From JBEATZ01 sp041178545 (lineage in GTDB: Bacteria > Planctomycetota > UBA1135 > UBA2386): DNA of 59,015 bases. The notes under the pieces were generated by a model. That model saw only the letters and a program-made list of their open reading frames with translations. It made no database searches and was not told the origin of the DNA. The position numbers were made by a program, and so were the translations under genes. The DNA lies in contig JBEGVB010000012.1 of NCBI GenBank assembly GCA_041178545.1, forward strand, positions 1-59,015, written 5' to 3'. Numbering within the stretch: the first letter of the stretch is position 1; the number at the start of each line of letters is the position of its first letter. Shown piece by piece: positions 42,940 to 54,813 of the stretch.

Positions 42940-44373
42940 TCAGAACGACTTGCGGCGGCTGCTGGACTCGATGCCGAGGGCCTTGCGGTACTTGGTCACG
43001 GTCCTGCGGGCGATGTGCACGCCGCGCTTCTTGAGTTCCTCGACCAGGTCGTCGTCCGACAGCGGGGTGTTCCGGTCCTCGGCCTCGACGATCTGCTTGA
43101 GGGTGTCCTTCACGGCCTGCTGGCTCACCACGTCGCCGGTGTCGGTGACCGTGCCGCCGGAGAAGAACCGCTTCATGTCGAAGATGCCCTTGGGCGTCTG
43201 GATGTACTTGCCCGAGACGGCGCGGCTGACCGTCGAGATGTGGACCCCGACCGCATCGGCCACGTCCTGCATCTTCATGGGCTGCAACTGCTGCACGCCC
43301 TGGCGCAGGAAGCCCTCCTGCCTGCGGACGATCTCGGTGGCGATCCGCTCGATGGTGCTCTGGCGCTGGTGCACCGCCTCGATGAACCACTTGGCGCTGT
43401 CGATCTTGCGGCGCAGGTACTCGTAGACCTTGGGGTCGCTGCGCGCCTCCTTGAGGAGGTTGCGGTAGACGGGGGAGATCGACAGTTCGGGCACCGAGCC
43501 GCGCTGGCCGCGCACCTCGAACTTTCCGTCCGTCTCCTCGACGACGACATCGGGCACCACGAGGTCCGGCACCGCGGTTGCGTACTCGGCGCCCGGGTGC
43601 GGGTTGCAGTGGGAGCGGATGAAGTCCCAGCTCTCCTTGATGTCCTCGATGGAGGCTCCCGTCTCCTTGGCGATCTTGGGCAGCTTGTTCATCGCCAGGT
43701 CGTCGAGGTGGCGGTCCACCAGCTGCAGTGTGAGCGGACGTACGTAGCCGAGGTGGTCGAGTTGCATCAACAGGCAGTCGCGCAGGTCGCGCGCGCCCAC
43801 GCCGATGGGCTCGAGGCGGCGCACGAAGCGGATGGCCTCCTCGGCGAGGGGGATCGGCACCAGCAGGTCCGTGGCGATCTGGGTGGACGTGTCCGCGAGC
43901 CGGCCGTCGTCGTCGAGGGAGAACACCACGCGTTCCACCACGCGGTACAGCTCGTCACTCGGGTTCTGCAGCCGCACCTGGGCGAGCAGGTGCTCGGGCA
44001 GCGACACGCCCGGTCCGGGGGTGTTGTAGAGCGCCTCCAGCTTGCGGTCGGCGTCCTCGTCGGAGCCGTTCCAGCTGCCGCTGCCGCGGCTCCGGAACCC
44101 GAGGTCCATCCGCGACTCAAGCTGGCTGATCTCCTCGGCGAACTCGCGCTGCATCTGTTCGTGGTCGGGACCGGCGGGCGAGGGCTCGCCGCCCTCCTCG
44201 GGCGGTGCTCCCTCCTCCTTGATCTCGAGGAACACGTTCTCCTGCAACTCGTGCTCGATCTGGTCCTTCAGCTCCAGCAGCGGCGTCTGCAGGATCTGCA
44301 TCGCCTGGATCATCTGGGGCGACTGGACCAGTCGCTGTTCGGCGCGGAGGCCTTGGCTGAGTCCGAGTCGCAT
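42940..44373 (-). CDS. rpoN: RNA polymerase sigma-54 factor
   Basis: 477 residues. Region I (1-50) is Gln/Leu-rich (LVQSPQMIQAMQILQTPLLELKDQIEHELQENVFLEI), region II is acidic (about 50-115), and region III holds the core-binding part and the HTH (QPMKMQDVADAVGVHISTVSRAVSGKYIQTPKGIFDMKRFF). The RpoN box ARRTVTKYRKALGI is at about 455-468. It directs transcription from -24/-12 promoters and needs an AAA+ activator; one (the NtrC-type gene at 46917) is 3 kb away. Predicted promoter TATACT 41 bases upstream. Complete and ordinary. Confidence 0.97.
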   Translation of the reverse strand: MRLGLSQGLRAEQRLVQSPQMIQAMQILQTPLLELKDQIEHELQENVFLEIKEEGAPPEEGGEPSPAGPDHEQMQREFAEEISQLESRMDLGFRSRGSGSWNGSDEDADRKLEALYNTPGPGVSLPEHLLAQVRLQNPSDELYRVVERVVFSLDDDGRLADTSTQIATDLLVPIPLAEEAIRFVRRLEPIGVGARDLRDCLLMQLDHLGYVRPLTLQLVDRHLDDLAMNKLPKIAKETGASIEDIKESWDFIRSHCNPHPGAEYATAVPDLVVPDVVVEETDGKFEVRGQRGSVPELSISPVYRNLLKEARSDPKVYEYLRRKIDSAKWFIEAVHQRQSTIERIATEIVRRQEGFLRQGVQQLQPMKMQDVADAVGVHISTVSRAVSGKYIQTPKGIFDMKRFFSGGTVTDTGDVVSQQAVKDTLKQIVEAEDRNTPLSDDDLVEELKKRGVHIARRTVTKYRKALGIESSSRRKSF

Positions 44374-44414
44374 GGTGGGGTCGAGGGGCAGGGAGTCGGG
44401 TGGGGCGCTGGGTC

Positions 44415-44420
44415 AGTATA
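44415..44420 (-). promoter_or_regulatory. -10 hexamer TATACT for rpoN
   Basis: Minus-strand TATACT, the closest match to TATAAT in the window, 41 bases before the rpoN ATG. A TTGGCA lies 20 bases further upstream, too far for an ideal -35. Confidence 0.5.
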
Positions 44421-44460
44421 GCTGTCCCACCGGGGCGGGTTGCCAAGGTGAGCTGGCAGC

Positions 44461-45375
44461 TCAGCGGCCCGTGCGGAGCGATCGCAACGCCTCGAACTGG
44501 GCGCCGTAGAAGGAGAAGATGAGGTGGACGGCGGTCACGACTGCAGCGAGGTAGCAGAGTCCGGCCAACCGCTTGGCCAGCGTCTTGCTGCGCCTGCGGA
44601 TGCTCTCGCCGCGCGCAACGACGAGCCGCTCGAGCGCCTGCTCCAACTGGCCGCTGTGCTCCGCGGTGCGCAGCAGCATGCGCGTGTCGGGGCGCAGCGC
44701 GCTGGCCTGGTCGAGGGCCTCGGCGATGGGGACGTTGCCCTGCAGGAAGGCGTCGGCGCGCTGGAGTCGCTCGCGCAGCCCGGGCGAGGCGGTCGCGGAA
44801 AGCGCCGCCGGGTGGGCCTGCAGCAGGGGTTCGCCTGCTGCGTAGAGGGCGAGCAGCGCCTCGAGGTAGGGGAGTTCGGCCACCTCCTCGGCGAGGTCGC
44901 GCACGGGCGGGACGCGCATGGCCGGGCCGCTGGCCGTGGCCACGGCGCGGAGCGCGAGGAGCAGTGCCGCGAGGGCTGCACCCGGCACCAGCACGAGCAC
45001 CCACGGGGATCCCGTGGGCCTGCCAACGGACAGGAGCAGGAGTGCGACCGCCCACGTGGTGAGGGAGAGTGCCAGGGGGTAGCCGAGGCCAGAACCCAGG
45101 TCCCGACTGGCGTCGGCGCGGCGCTGCCGGGCGGACGCCAGCAGGAGGAGGGACTGGGGCCCTCGGCCCGAGCGCCAGCCAGCCTCCAGTGCGACCCGTT
45201 CCGCGGGGCGCAGCACGACGCGCTGCTTCGCGAGCAGCGCAGCGAGCGGGGAGTCGGCGCCCGCCCCGGGCGGGAGCCCGAGTTGCTGCGGCGTGAGCCC
45301 TGCGTCCAGCGAGTTCGCGAGCATCTGGCAGGCAAGCGCTGCGGATTCCTCGCGGTCCGGTCGCAGGGTGAACAT
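44461..45375 (-). CDS. Type II secretion F (GspF/PilC)-domain-like membrane protein
   Basis: 304 residues. Two adjacent hydrophobic segments (about 97-120 and 125-147) and one near the C-terminus (about 268-290) bracket a helical cytoplasmic domain; its second part LLRTAEHSGQLEQALERLVVARGESIRRRSKTLAKRLAGL matches the T2SSF repeat (E.SG.L...L...), with helix LCYLAAVVTAVHLIFSFY after it. Known GspF/PilC proteins have two such repeats and are encoded with ATPases and pilins; here only one good repeat is seen and no secretion genes are nearby. It may be a diverged or solitary T2SSF-family protein of unknown role. Confidence 0.65.
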   Translation of the reverse strand: MFTLRPDREESAALACQMLANSLDAGLTPQQLGLPPGAGADSPLAALLAKQRVVLRPAERVALEAGWRSGRGPQSLLLLASARQRRADASRDLGSGLGYPLALSLTTWAVALLLLSVGRPTGSPWVLVLVPGAALAALLLALRAVATASGPAMRVPPVRDLAEEVAELPYLEALLALYAAGEPLLQAHPAALSATASPGLRERLQRADAFLQGNVPIAEALDQASALRPDTRMLLRTAEHSGQLEQALERLVVARGESIRRRSKTLAKRLAGLCYLAAVVTAVHLIFSFYGAQFEALRSLRTGR

Positions 45376-45407
45376 GACGAGACGTTACGCAGCGACGGGC
45401 CGGTGGG

Positions 45408-45413
45408 TATCCT
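45408..45413 (+). promoter_or_regulatory. -10 hexamer TATCCT, 6 bases from start codon
   Basis: TATCCT then CGGGCC and the ATG at 45420; predicted leaderless start. The 44-base divergent region leaves no room for a leader. Confidence 0.55.
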
Positions 45414-45419
45414 CGGGCC

Positions 45420-45872
45420 ATGGATCGCTCGTCCTCCGAACCCCTTCCCGCATCGGACCCGTTGGCCCAGACCGCGGCGGTCTCGCTTCGCCTCATGGCA
45501 GGCATGTTGCCGCGCAAGACCCTGCAGGCGGTGCAGCGCATGGCTGTGGAATCCACTGGGGAATACCCGTGGCAGAGGATCCACGATGCGGTGCTCGCCG
45601 AGCCGGTGGACCCCAACGAGTTGCTGCGGCGCGGCATCCTCGCCGAGCGGGACTGGGTGGCCCGCGGCGGGCGGGAGACGCCGGGCCCTGGGTTGAAGCG
45701 CCGCGCCAAAGGCTTTCTGGCCAAGGTGTTGGCTCAGTTGATCGTGTTCAGCATCACCCTTGCCCTGGCCGTCGTGGTGCTGCTGCTGGTGAAGTACCGC
45801 TGGCCCGAGTTGGACGTGTACCGCCTGCTCGAAATGATCCGGCCTTTTCTCCCCGATGGCAGCGGCAGGTAG
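45420..45872 (+). CDS. Hypothetical membrane protein, one helix
   Basis: 150 residues. The N-terminal two thirds are soluble and mixed helix/loop (LRLMAGMLPRKTLQAVQRMAVESTGEYPWQRIHDAVL, LLRRGILAERDWVARGG). A basic segment (PGLKRRAKGF) precedes a transmembrane helix of about 25 residues (LAQLIVFSITLALAVVVLLLV, positions about 104-124) and a short tail (YRWPELDVYRLLEMIRPFLP). By the positive-inside rule the N-terminal part should be cytoplasmic. No family recognised; divergent from the T2SSF-like gene, 44 bases apart. Confidence 0.75.
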   Translation: MDRSSSEPLPASDPLAQTAAVSLRLMAGMLPRKTLQAVQRMAVESTGEYPWQRIHDAVLAEPVDPNELLRRGILAERDWVARGGRETPGPGLKRRAKGFLAKVLAQLIVFSITLALAVVVLLLVKYRWPELDVYRLLEMIRPFLPDGSGR

Positions 45873-45894
45873 CCCAAATCCGGGGGAGATCTTG

Positions 45895-45923
45895 TTGAAA
45901 TCTGGTGGAAGGGTGGCATCATT
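45895..45923 (+). promoter_or_regulatory. Sigma-70-like promoter ahead of the gene-free stretch
   Basis: TTGAAA (45895-45900), 17-base spacer, ATCATT (45918-45923). It would start an RNA near 45930, just before the structured stretch. Confidence 0.4.
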
Positions 45924-45927
45924 CCCT

Positions 45928-46220
45928 GTGCAAAGTCAGTGCACGCGGCTGGGATGCCTAGCCCGGACGCGCGAACTGGCTGGGTGAGGCGCGCAAGCGA
46001 CCGAGCCTTCGTTCTCTTCAGATCGTCCGTTGCCTGACCAGCAAGGGACGCAGGCCTGCGGTTCCTGACCCGACCCGCGGCTTGTTCCAGCAGGACACCA
46101 ACGGGCTGAGGCTGTGTGGTGGAGAACAGTATCCCCCTCCCTAACCGCCCTCTCCATCGCGTAGCCTCGCCCGCATTCTTCGGGCCTCAGTTCTGACCGG
46201 CTGAGGCCCGACTTTTTTTT
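45928..46220 (+). ncRNA. Candidate structured RNA or leader, about 290 nt
   Basis: A 421-base interval (45873-46293) without a plausible gene. It holds a promoter-like pair at its left end, hairpins at 45928-45944 (GTGCA/TGCAC) and 45947-45963 (GGCT/AGCC), and a long-range stem in which GGGUGAGGC-GCGC (45982-45994) pairs with GCGU-A-GCCUCGCCC (46159-46172). It also has an internal hairpin around 46044-46064 and a strong terminator at 46181-46220. This is the outline of a stand-alone RNA closed by a helix (6S-like size, about 190 nt inside the closing stem) or of a leader with a terminator in front of the GGDEF gene. I found no match to RNase P, tmRNA, SRP or c-di-GMP riboswitch consensus by eye. 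Confidence 0.45.
46181..46220 (+). terminator. Strong intrinsic terminator
   Basis: CGGGCCTCAG (46181-46190), loop of 10, CTGAGGCCCG (46201-46210), then ACTTTTTTTT. The best canonical terminator in the window. Confidence 0.9.
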
Positions 46221-46293
46221 CCTGCGTGCATTCCGCGGGACCGTTCCTCGGCTAAGAAGAGCGGAGCACGGTGCAGGCGGCACCGCATCCATC

Positions 46294-46908
46294 ATGACGC
46301 AACCGGGATTTCGCAAGAGCCGGGCCTCCACCCCTCGCAGCAGAGGCCCCGAGGACGACGGCGGAGGCTTCATCGGCTCGGCCCTGTTCTCCCAGGCGCA
46401 GATCCTGCACCTGATGAAGAGCGAGTTCGCCAAGGCGCGCCGCTACCAGATCCCCATCGCCTGTGTGTTGCTGCAGGTGGACCGGCTGGCCCAGCTCGTC
46501 GACCTCCACGGCGCCGACCTCCGGCGGGTCGCCCGCCAGACCCTGATGGACGTGGTGAAGGAACGCACCCGCACCTCGGACCTGATGGGCGCGATGGGGG
46601 ACGACCGCTACCTGCTGGTGCTGCCCCACACCGAACTGAACAGCGCCCGGCTGGTGGCGGACCGCATCCGGGCCCGCTTCCAGGACGCGGAGATCACCGT
46701 CGACGGCAAACCGCTGGGCCTGACCCTCAGTCTGGGTGTCGCCTCCGCCGAGGACCAGAAGACCATGTTCTTCGACAGCCTGGTCGCCCAGGCCGAGTTC
46801 GCCATCCAGCACGCGGCGCGGGGCTCCGGGAACCGGACGGTTTCCTATGCCGAGGCCCAGCTGCTGGAGGGCGGTCCCGGGGACGCGGAACCCAAGCGCG
46901 GGTCCTGA
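46294..46908 (+). CDS. Degenerate GGDEF-domain protein
   Basis: 204 residues. After a basic, disordered N-terminus (1-30), residues about 40-190 follow the GGDEF fold: SEFAKARRYQIPIACVLLQVDRLAQLVDLHG (first metal-strand D63), AMGDDRYLLVLPHTELNSARLVADRIRARF and LTLSLGVAS. The signature GG(D/E)EF is replaced by M101-G-D-D-R105, so diguanylate cyclase activity is doubtful; it may bind GTP or c-di-GMP as a sensor or be inactive. The I-site RxxD is not evident. The NtrC-type regulator follows 8 bases downstream, suggesting one signalling unit. Confidence 0.85.
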   Translation: MTQPGFRKSRASTPRSRGPEDDGGGFIGSALFSQAQILHLMKSEFAKARRYQIPIACVLLQVDRLAQLVDLHGADLRRVARQTLMDVVKERTRTSDLMGAMGDDRYLLVLPHTELNSARLVADRIRARFQDAEITVDGKPLGLTLSLGVASAEDQKTMFFDSLVAQAEFAIQHAARGSGNRTVSYAEAQLLEGGPGDAEPKRGS

Positions 46909-46916
46909 CGCAAGCC

Positions 46917-48256
<1,340 letters not shown>

Positions 48257-48260
<4 letters not shown>

Positions 48261-50422
48261 CCCGCGTGCTCGCGGTGTCGTTGCTCGCCTGCGCCCTTGC
48301 CTCGGCCCCGCCTGCCCAGGCACCAGGCGCGCAGGGCCCGGCCCCCGCGCGTGCCGCAGGGTTCCAGCGCATCGTCTGGGTCCCGGGCGCATCGAGCGGG
48401 GATGCCGACCTGATGGCGCGGATGCGCGCCTTCGGGTTCACGGCCGTGAACATGCCTCGCGGCAGTGCCCCGGACGCGGCGCGGGCGGCAGGCCTGGGTC
48501 ACTACCTCGACCAGCCGGTCGGCAAGGTGTTGGAACTGCGCGACGAGGAGTTCGGGCCGCTGCGCGACGGCTACGAGCGCACGCGGGATGCAGGGATGCT
48601 GGTCCGTCCTCGTTGCTGGAGCGAGCCCGGCTGGACCTCGCGTCAGCTGGAGGCCTTGGCTGCGGCCCTCGACACCGACACTGCGCGCCGCGCGCTCGCC
48701 AACGGGTTCGCCGACGAGGCCTCCACCACGCGCAACTCCAACCCGCTGGACCTTTGTCGCTGCGAGCACTGCCTCAGCCGGTTCCGCAGTTTCCTGCAGG
48801 AGCGGCACGGCTCCGTGGAGCGTCTTGACGTGGCGTGGGGCACCAGTTTCGGTGCATGGGACCGGGTCGTGCCGCTGACCACCGACCAGGTCCGGCGCCG
48901 GGAACTGGGGGACGTGTCGCTGCCCGCCAACCTGCGCCCGTGGCGCGAGGCCCTCGAGTTCGAGGACGTCAACTTCGCCCGTGCCGTGGAACAACTCGCC
49001 AACGAGTCGCGCGCCCGCCTGCCCGGGGTGCCCACGGGTCTCACCGGGATGCCGTTGCCGTCCGCGTTCGGAGGCCACGACCCGCAGCGGTTGTTGCCAC
49101 TGCTCACGCTCCACGAGGCCTACGACACGGCGGGCAACCGCGACCTCCATGCCTGCCTCGCCCCTGCCAGTGCGCTGCAACTGGGCACGCTCGCGCCGGG
49201 TCCCGAGGGCTCTCCTGCGCGCTTGCCCGCGGCATGGCTCGCCGGTGCAGCTGCAGACGGCATGTGGGCAGCAGTGGTGTGGAATGCGCCCTTGCTCGTG
49301 TCCGCGGACGGCACCGACACCGCCTACGGCCGTTCGGTGCGCGAGGCATTCGGTGCGCTCGGTCCTGCGCTCGACGCTTGTGCAGGAGCCGTCGTGCAGC
49401 GTGACCCCGTGTGGGTGGTCGAGTCGCATGAGTCGGTGGCGGCATGGTGGATGCTGGACTCGGCGCGGGACGGGGCCACGTGGATCCGCCGCCTCACGTC
49501 GCACGAGGAACGCAACAGCACTGCGGTTGCCTCGCGCCATGCTTGGTTGCGCCTGCTGCAGGACCTCGGGTTCCAGCCGCGCTTCGTGGGTACCGATGGG
49601 TTCGCGACCCGGCTGCTGCGCGAACGGCCCAAGTGCCTGGTGCTCGCTGCCACGGTGGCGCTGTCCGACCGCGACTGCCAGGCCGTCGACGCATACGTCC
49701 GCACTGGCGGCACCGTCGTCGCGGACCATTCCGTCGCGCTCTACGACGAGAACCTGGTCCGCCGTGACGCAGGCGGTCTCGACGCGCTGTTCGGCATCGT
49801 CTCGCGCAGCCTGCGCTGGGAGCACCGTTTCGTCCGCGAGGGCCGGGGCAACCAGCGGGTGCGCGGTGCCTCGGTCGCCGAGGGGAAGCTGGTCGTCTCC
49901 ACCGGTCGCGACGTCGTCGCGGAGGTGCTGGGTGCCGACCCGCGGAGGTACGAGCGCACGGCCGAGTACGCGGACCACCACCCGGTCCAGGTCGAGCGGC
50001 GGCACGGTTCGGGCCGCGCGTGCTACCTGAACCTCGCGGTCTGCGACTACGTGCAGTGGCGGCTGGACCCGGCCGCAGTGGGGACTGCCATGGACCTGCG
50101 CGCGCGCATGCGTCACCTGCTCCGTGTCGGCGGCTTGGTGCCACGGCACGAGGTCCGCGGGGCGGGGCTCCCGACCTGCATCGAGACCACGGAGTTGCTG
50201 CGTCCCGACGGCAGGCGTGTGCTCGCGGTGCGCGTCAACGCACTGGAGCGCGTGCAACTGCTGGCCGACCTCGAGCAGCGCGGCGTGCCCAAGGTGGAAC
50301 TCGAGCTGCCCGTCGCACGCAGGCTGCGCACCGTGGGGGGCGTCGACCTCGGGCTCGCGACCCGGTTCGAGTTCGCACTCGATCCCTGGAACGGCGCGTT
50401 CTTCTGGCTGGAGGACCAATGA
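48257..50422 (+). CDS. Secreted beta-galactosidase-like (GH42-type) protein
   Basis: 721 residues; the ATG overlaps the regulator's stop by 4 bases. Signal peptide MTRVLAVSLLACALASAPPAQA. Residues about 35-330 resemble a TIM barrel (FTAVNMPRG, RPRCWSEPGW, NGFADEASTTRNSNPLDLCRCEHCLSRFRSFLQERHGSV), the last being typical of beta-galactosidase-like GHL families, with D/E in FADEAS as candidate acid/base. Residues about 420-570 (LLRERPKCLVLAATVALSDRDCQAVDAYVRTGGTVVAD) match the trimerisation-domain flavodoxin-like fold of GH42. A C-terminal beta domain completes it. Presumably glycan degradation; substrate unknown. Confidence 0.8.
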
Positions 50423-51240
50423 GCTTCGAACCACTCGAGACCGAGTTCTCTGACGCCGCCGGCGACGAGCGCGATCTCCACTACCTCGTCTCGGACCTGC
50501 ACGTTCCGGTTGGTGGTGGCACGGTCCTGCGTCGCCTCGAGTCGCTGCTCACGGCCGTCCGCGAGGGCGGCACCCGCGCCCGTCTGTTCGTCCTGGGTGA
50601 CCTCTTCGACTTCTACGTCTCACCGGCCCAGATCCGCGTGGATGTCTGGCGGCGCGTGGCAGACGGGCTTGCAGGCGTGGTCCGCGCCGGCGTGCTCGTG
50701 CACGTGCTCGTGGGCAACCGCGACTTCCTCCTCGGACCCGAGTTCGAGCAGGTCTCCGGTGCACGTCTGGTCCCGGGCGGGCTCACCTGCTCGCTCGCGG
50801 GACACCGTGCCCTGCTGGTCCACGGCGACGAGTTGTGCACGCGCGACGAGCCCTACCAGCGGGCCAAGCGCTGGCTGCGGCACCCTGCCACCCGGTTCCT
50901 CGCACGCCAACTGCCGTTGCGGGCCGCCCTCTGGGCTGCGCGCCGCGCGCGCCGGCAGAGCGCCTCGGTGATCGCCATGGGGGACCAGACCCGGTTCGAC
51001 CCCACTGCCGAGGCGGTCGACCGTGCGGTGGGGCGGGCCGGGGCCGAACTGCTGGTGTTCGGCCACATCCACCGGCCCGCTGCCGGGGTCCGCGGGAGCC
51101 TGTCCTACCGGGTCCTGCCCGCCTTCGACGAGGACGGGGTCCACCTCCAGGTCCGGGACGGTGTGCTCGGCTACCACCGCGTGGACACGAACGGCCGGAT
51201 CGAGCCGGTGGCGGACTTCCCCGGGCGGACTTTCGTCTGA
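50419..51240 (+). CDS. lpxH: UDP-2,3-diacylglucosamine hydrolase-like phosphatase
   Basis: 273 residues from the ATG at 50419 (4-base overlap with the hydrolase gene). Calcineurin-type motifs: YLVSDLHV (DxH), FVLGDLFDFYV (GDxFDF), VGNRDFLLG (GNRDF, characteristic of LpxH), LLVHGDELCTRDEPYQ and FGHIHRP (GHxH). The GNRDFLLG and HGDxLCTxDxxYQ forms are strong LpxH signatures. It would cleave UDP-2,3-diacylglucosamine to lipid X in lipid A synthesis at the inner membrane. Slightly longer at both ends than E. coli LpxH (240). Other lpx genes are not in this window. Confidence 0.88.
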   Translation: MSFEPLETEFSDAAGDERDLHYLVSDLHVPVGGGTVLRRLESLLTAVREGGTRARLFVLGDLFDFYVSPAQIRVDVWRRVADGLAGVVRAGVLVHVLVGNRDFLLGPEFEQVSGARLVPGGLTCSLAGHRALLVHGDELCTRDEPYQRAKRWLRHPATRFLARQLPLRAALWAARRARRQSASVIAMGDQTRFDPTAEAVDRAVGRAGAELLVFGHIHRPAAGVRGSLSYRVLPAFDEDGVHLQVRDGVLGYHRVDTNGRIEPVADFPGRTFV

Positions 51241-51268
51241 GCCGGGGCTCGGCGGGCCCCCGTCGAGG

Positions 51269-51297
51269 TTGCGGGTGGGTGGGCACGTCGCTACGCT
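51269..51297 (+). promoter_or_regulatory. Sigma-70-like promoter of the cmk-plsC-rpsA unit
   Basis: TTGCGG (51269-51274), 17-base spacer, TACGCT (51292-51297); about 100-base leader before the cmk start. It lies in the 162-base gap after lpxH. Confidence 0.55.
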
Positions 51298-51402
51298 TCT
51301 CGCCCCTCATCCGGTGCACCAGGCCCGTGCGGCACGCCCCACGCGTCGGGGCGCCCCGCTCTTTGGCAATGTGGGCCGATTCGAATCCGAGCCTCCCATC
51401 CC

Positions 51403-52128
51403 TTGACCCAGCCCCCCGTGTCCCCTGACCGAGTCCCTGCCGGGGAACCCGTCGAGGTCGTCGCCATCGACGGCCCCGCGGGTGCCGGCAAGAGCACGGT
51501 GGCGCGGTTGCTGGCGCGGCGACTGGGCTGGGCGTTCCTCGACACCGGTGCCATGTACCGCGCGGTGACCTGGCACTTCCTCGAGCACGGCTGCGCGCCG
51601 GACCAGGAGGGTGCGACCGAGTCCCGCATGCGTGCGGCGCTCGCCACCATGGACCTGCGCCTCACCGGCGACGGTCGCGTACTGGTGGGCGAGCACGACG
51701 TGACGGGCCACCTGCGCTCGCGCGAGGTGGAGTCGCGCGTGTCCGCCGTGTCCGCGCTGCCGTTCGTGCGCGCGGCCATGCGCGACCTGCAACGACAGGT
51801 CGCGTCGCGCGGGCCCGTGGTGGCGGAGGGCCGCGACATGGGCTCCGTCGTGTTCCCGCACGCACGCTTCAAGTTGTTCCTAGACGCCGACCCCGCAGAG
51901 CGCGCGCGTCGGCGCCTGGTGGACTTCAGTGCCCGCGGCAGGCATGCGACCCAGCAGGAGGTCCTCGAGGAGATGCAGGTGCGCGACCGCCTCGACAGCA
52001 CGCGCAAGGACGCGCCCCTCGTGCGCGCGCCGGATGCCGTGCCGGTGGACACCACCGGCCTCGATGCCGAGGGCGTGGTTGCGTTGGTCCTGGGACACGT
52101 CCAGCGGGTGCGAGGGTCCGGCGCATGA
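51403..52128 (+). CDS. cmk: Cytidylate kinase
   Basis: 241 residues. Both likely starts are non-ATG (TTG 51403, GTG 51418). P-loop GPAGAGKSTVARLLARRLGWAFLDTGAMYRA, the CMP-site REVESRVSAVSALPFVRAAMRDLQR, AEGRDMGSVVFPHA (GRDIGT-type), and a lid with ARRRLVDFSARGRHATQQEV. C-terminal RVRAPDAVPVDTTGLDAEGVV is complete. It phosphorylates CMP and dCMP. The cmk-plsC-rpsA order is a common bacterial arrangement. Its 3' end overlaps plsC by 4 bases. Confidence 0.95.
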   Translation: MTQPPVSPDRVPAGEPVEVVAIDGPAGAGKSTVARLLARRLGWAFLDTGAMYRAVTWHFLEHGCAPDQEGATESRMRAALATMDLRLTGDGRVLVGEHDVTGHLRSREVESRVSAVSALPFVRAAMRDLQRQVASRGPVVAEGRDMGSVVFPHARFKLFLDADPAERARRRLVDFSARGRHATQQEVLEEMQVRDRLDSTRKDAPLVRAPDAVPVDTTGLDAEGVVALVLGHVQRVRGSGA

Positions 52129-52880
52129 GCGAAGGATCCCCTGACCCAGTGCAGCAGGGCGCAGTGCAGCAGGGCGGACTCGTTCCGCACGCCCCGTGGG
52201 TCTACTGGCCCTCGTTCAACCTGTTCAAGCTCGTGGCGAGGCTCTGGTTCCGACAGACCGCGACCGGACGTGAACTGGTGCCGGCGCAGGGCGGTGTGAT
52301 CCTCGTCTGCAACCACGCCAGCTACCTCGACCCCATGATGATGGGCATCGAGGTGGGCCGGCAGATCTGCTACCTCGCGCAGAAGGGCCTCGCCAAGCTG
52401 CCGCCGGTTCGGTGGTGGATGCGCAAGGTTGGCGTGGTGCTCGTCGACCGGGCAGCTCCCTCGCGAGAGGTGATGCGCAGGCTGGAGGGACACCTCCTCG
52501 CAGGTGGTTGCACCTGCCTGTTCCCGGAGGGCACGCGCAGCAAGGACGGTTCCGTGGGCCCGTTCCGCCCCGGCGTCGAGTTCCTCGTGCGCCGCACCGG
52601 CGCCACGGTGGTCCCCGTCGGGCTCGAGGGCATGTCCCGCGCGATGCCGCGCGGTGCGCTCATGCCCCGTCCGTACCGCACCCGCGTGCACTTCGGCGCC
52701 CCGTGGTCCCCCGAGCAGGTGCTCGCGGCGGGCGGCATGGAGGCGCTGCGCCGCACGGTTGCGCAGCTCGCCTGCGCGCCGCTGCGCGACGAAGGGCCCG
52801 CTGCAGACGAATCGGTCCCGGCAACGCCGCAAGGCGAGGCCGTGCCCTCCCAACGATCTTCCGCCGGAGTGCCCTCTTGA
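52125..52880 (+). CDS. plsC: 1-acyl-sn-glycerol-3-phosphate acyltransferase
   Basis: 251 residues; ATG overlaps the cmk stop by 4 bases. Acyltransferase block I NHASYLDP (H-x4-D), block II near GVVLVDRAAPS, block III FPEGTRSKDGSVGPFRPG, block IV TVVPVGLEGM. It acylates lysophosphatidic acid at the inner membrane. The N-terminus has two short direct repeats (VQQGAVQQGG) and the C-terminal 40 residues are a polar, disordered tail. It may alternatively act on related acceptors. Confidence 0.92.
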   Translation: MSEGSPDPVQQGAVQQGGLVPHAPWVYWPSFNLFKLVARLWFRQTATGRELVPAQGGVILVCNHASYLDPMMMGIEVGRQICYLAQKGLAKLPPVRWWMRKVGVVLVDRAAPSREVMRRLEGHLLAGGCTCLFPEGTRSKDGSVGPFRPGVEFLVRRTGATVVPVGLEGMSRAMPRGALMPRPYRTRVHFGAPWSPEQVLAAGGMEALRRTVAQLACAPLRDEGPAADESVPATPQGEAVPSQRSSAGVPS

Positions 52881-52998
52881 GGACACGAAGGCAAACCCGC
52901 CGCGGGTGTTCCGCGGCATCCCTCGGCGAGTGTTCTCGCGGCCCGGGTCGGCCGCGCGGGCGTCTCGTGGGGGCTCGACTCCCTGACACCTTTTCCCA
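52881..52998 (+). promoter_or_regulatory. Hairpin-containing leader before rpsA
   Basis: 118 bases between plsC and rpsA hold ACCCG/CGGGT (52895-52907, 3-base loop) and CGCGGCC/GGCCGCG (52937-52956, 6-base loop). The second is followed by no T run. S1 is known to repress its own translation in E. coli through its leader, so these structures could serve that, but this is inference. No Shine-Dalgarno precedes the rpsA ATG. Confidence 0.35.

Positions 52999-54809
<1,811 letters not shown>

Positions 54810-54813
<4 letters not shown>

Noticed and set aside
45901..45935. TGGCAT...TGTGCA as a sigma-54 (-24/-12) promoter
   Set aside because: 13 bases separate GG and GC where 10 are needed; the sigma-70-like pair fits better.
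46030..46064. GGGACGC segment resembling part of the c-di-GMP-I (GEMM) riboswitch
   Set aside because: The required GGCAAACC first half is missing at the right place, so only the general structured-RNA candidate is kept.
51370..51395. TTCGAATCC sequence resembling a tRNA T-loop
   Set aside because: No matching acceptor, D-arm or anticodon arm around it; it lies just upstream of the cmk start.
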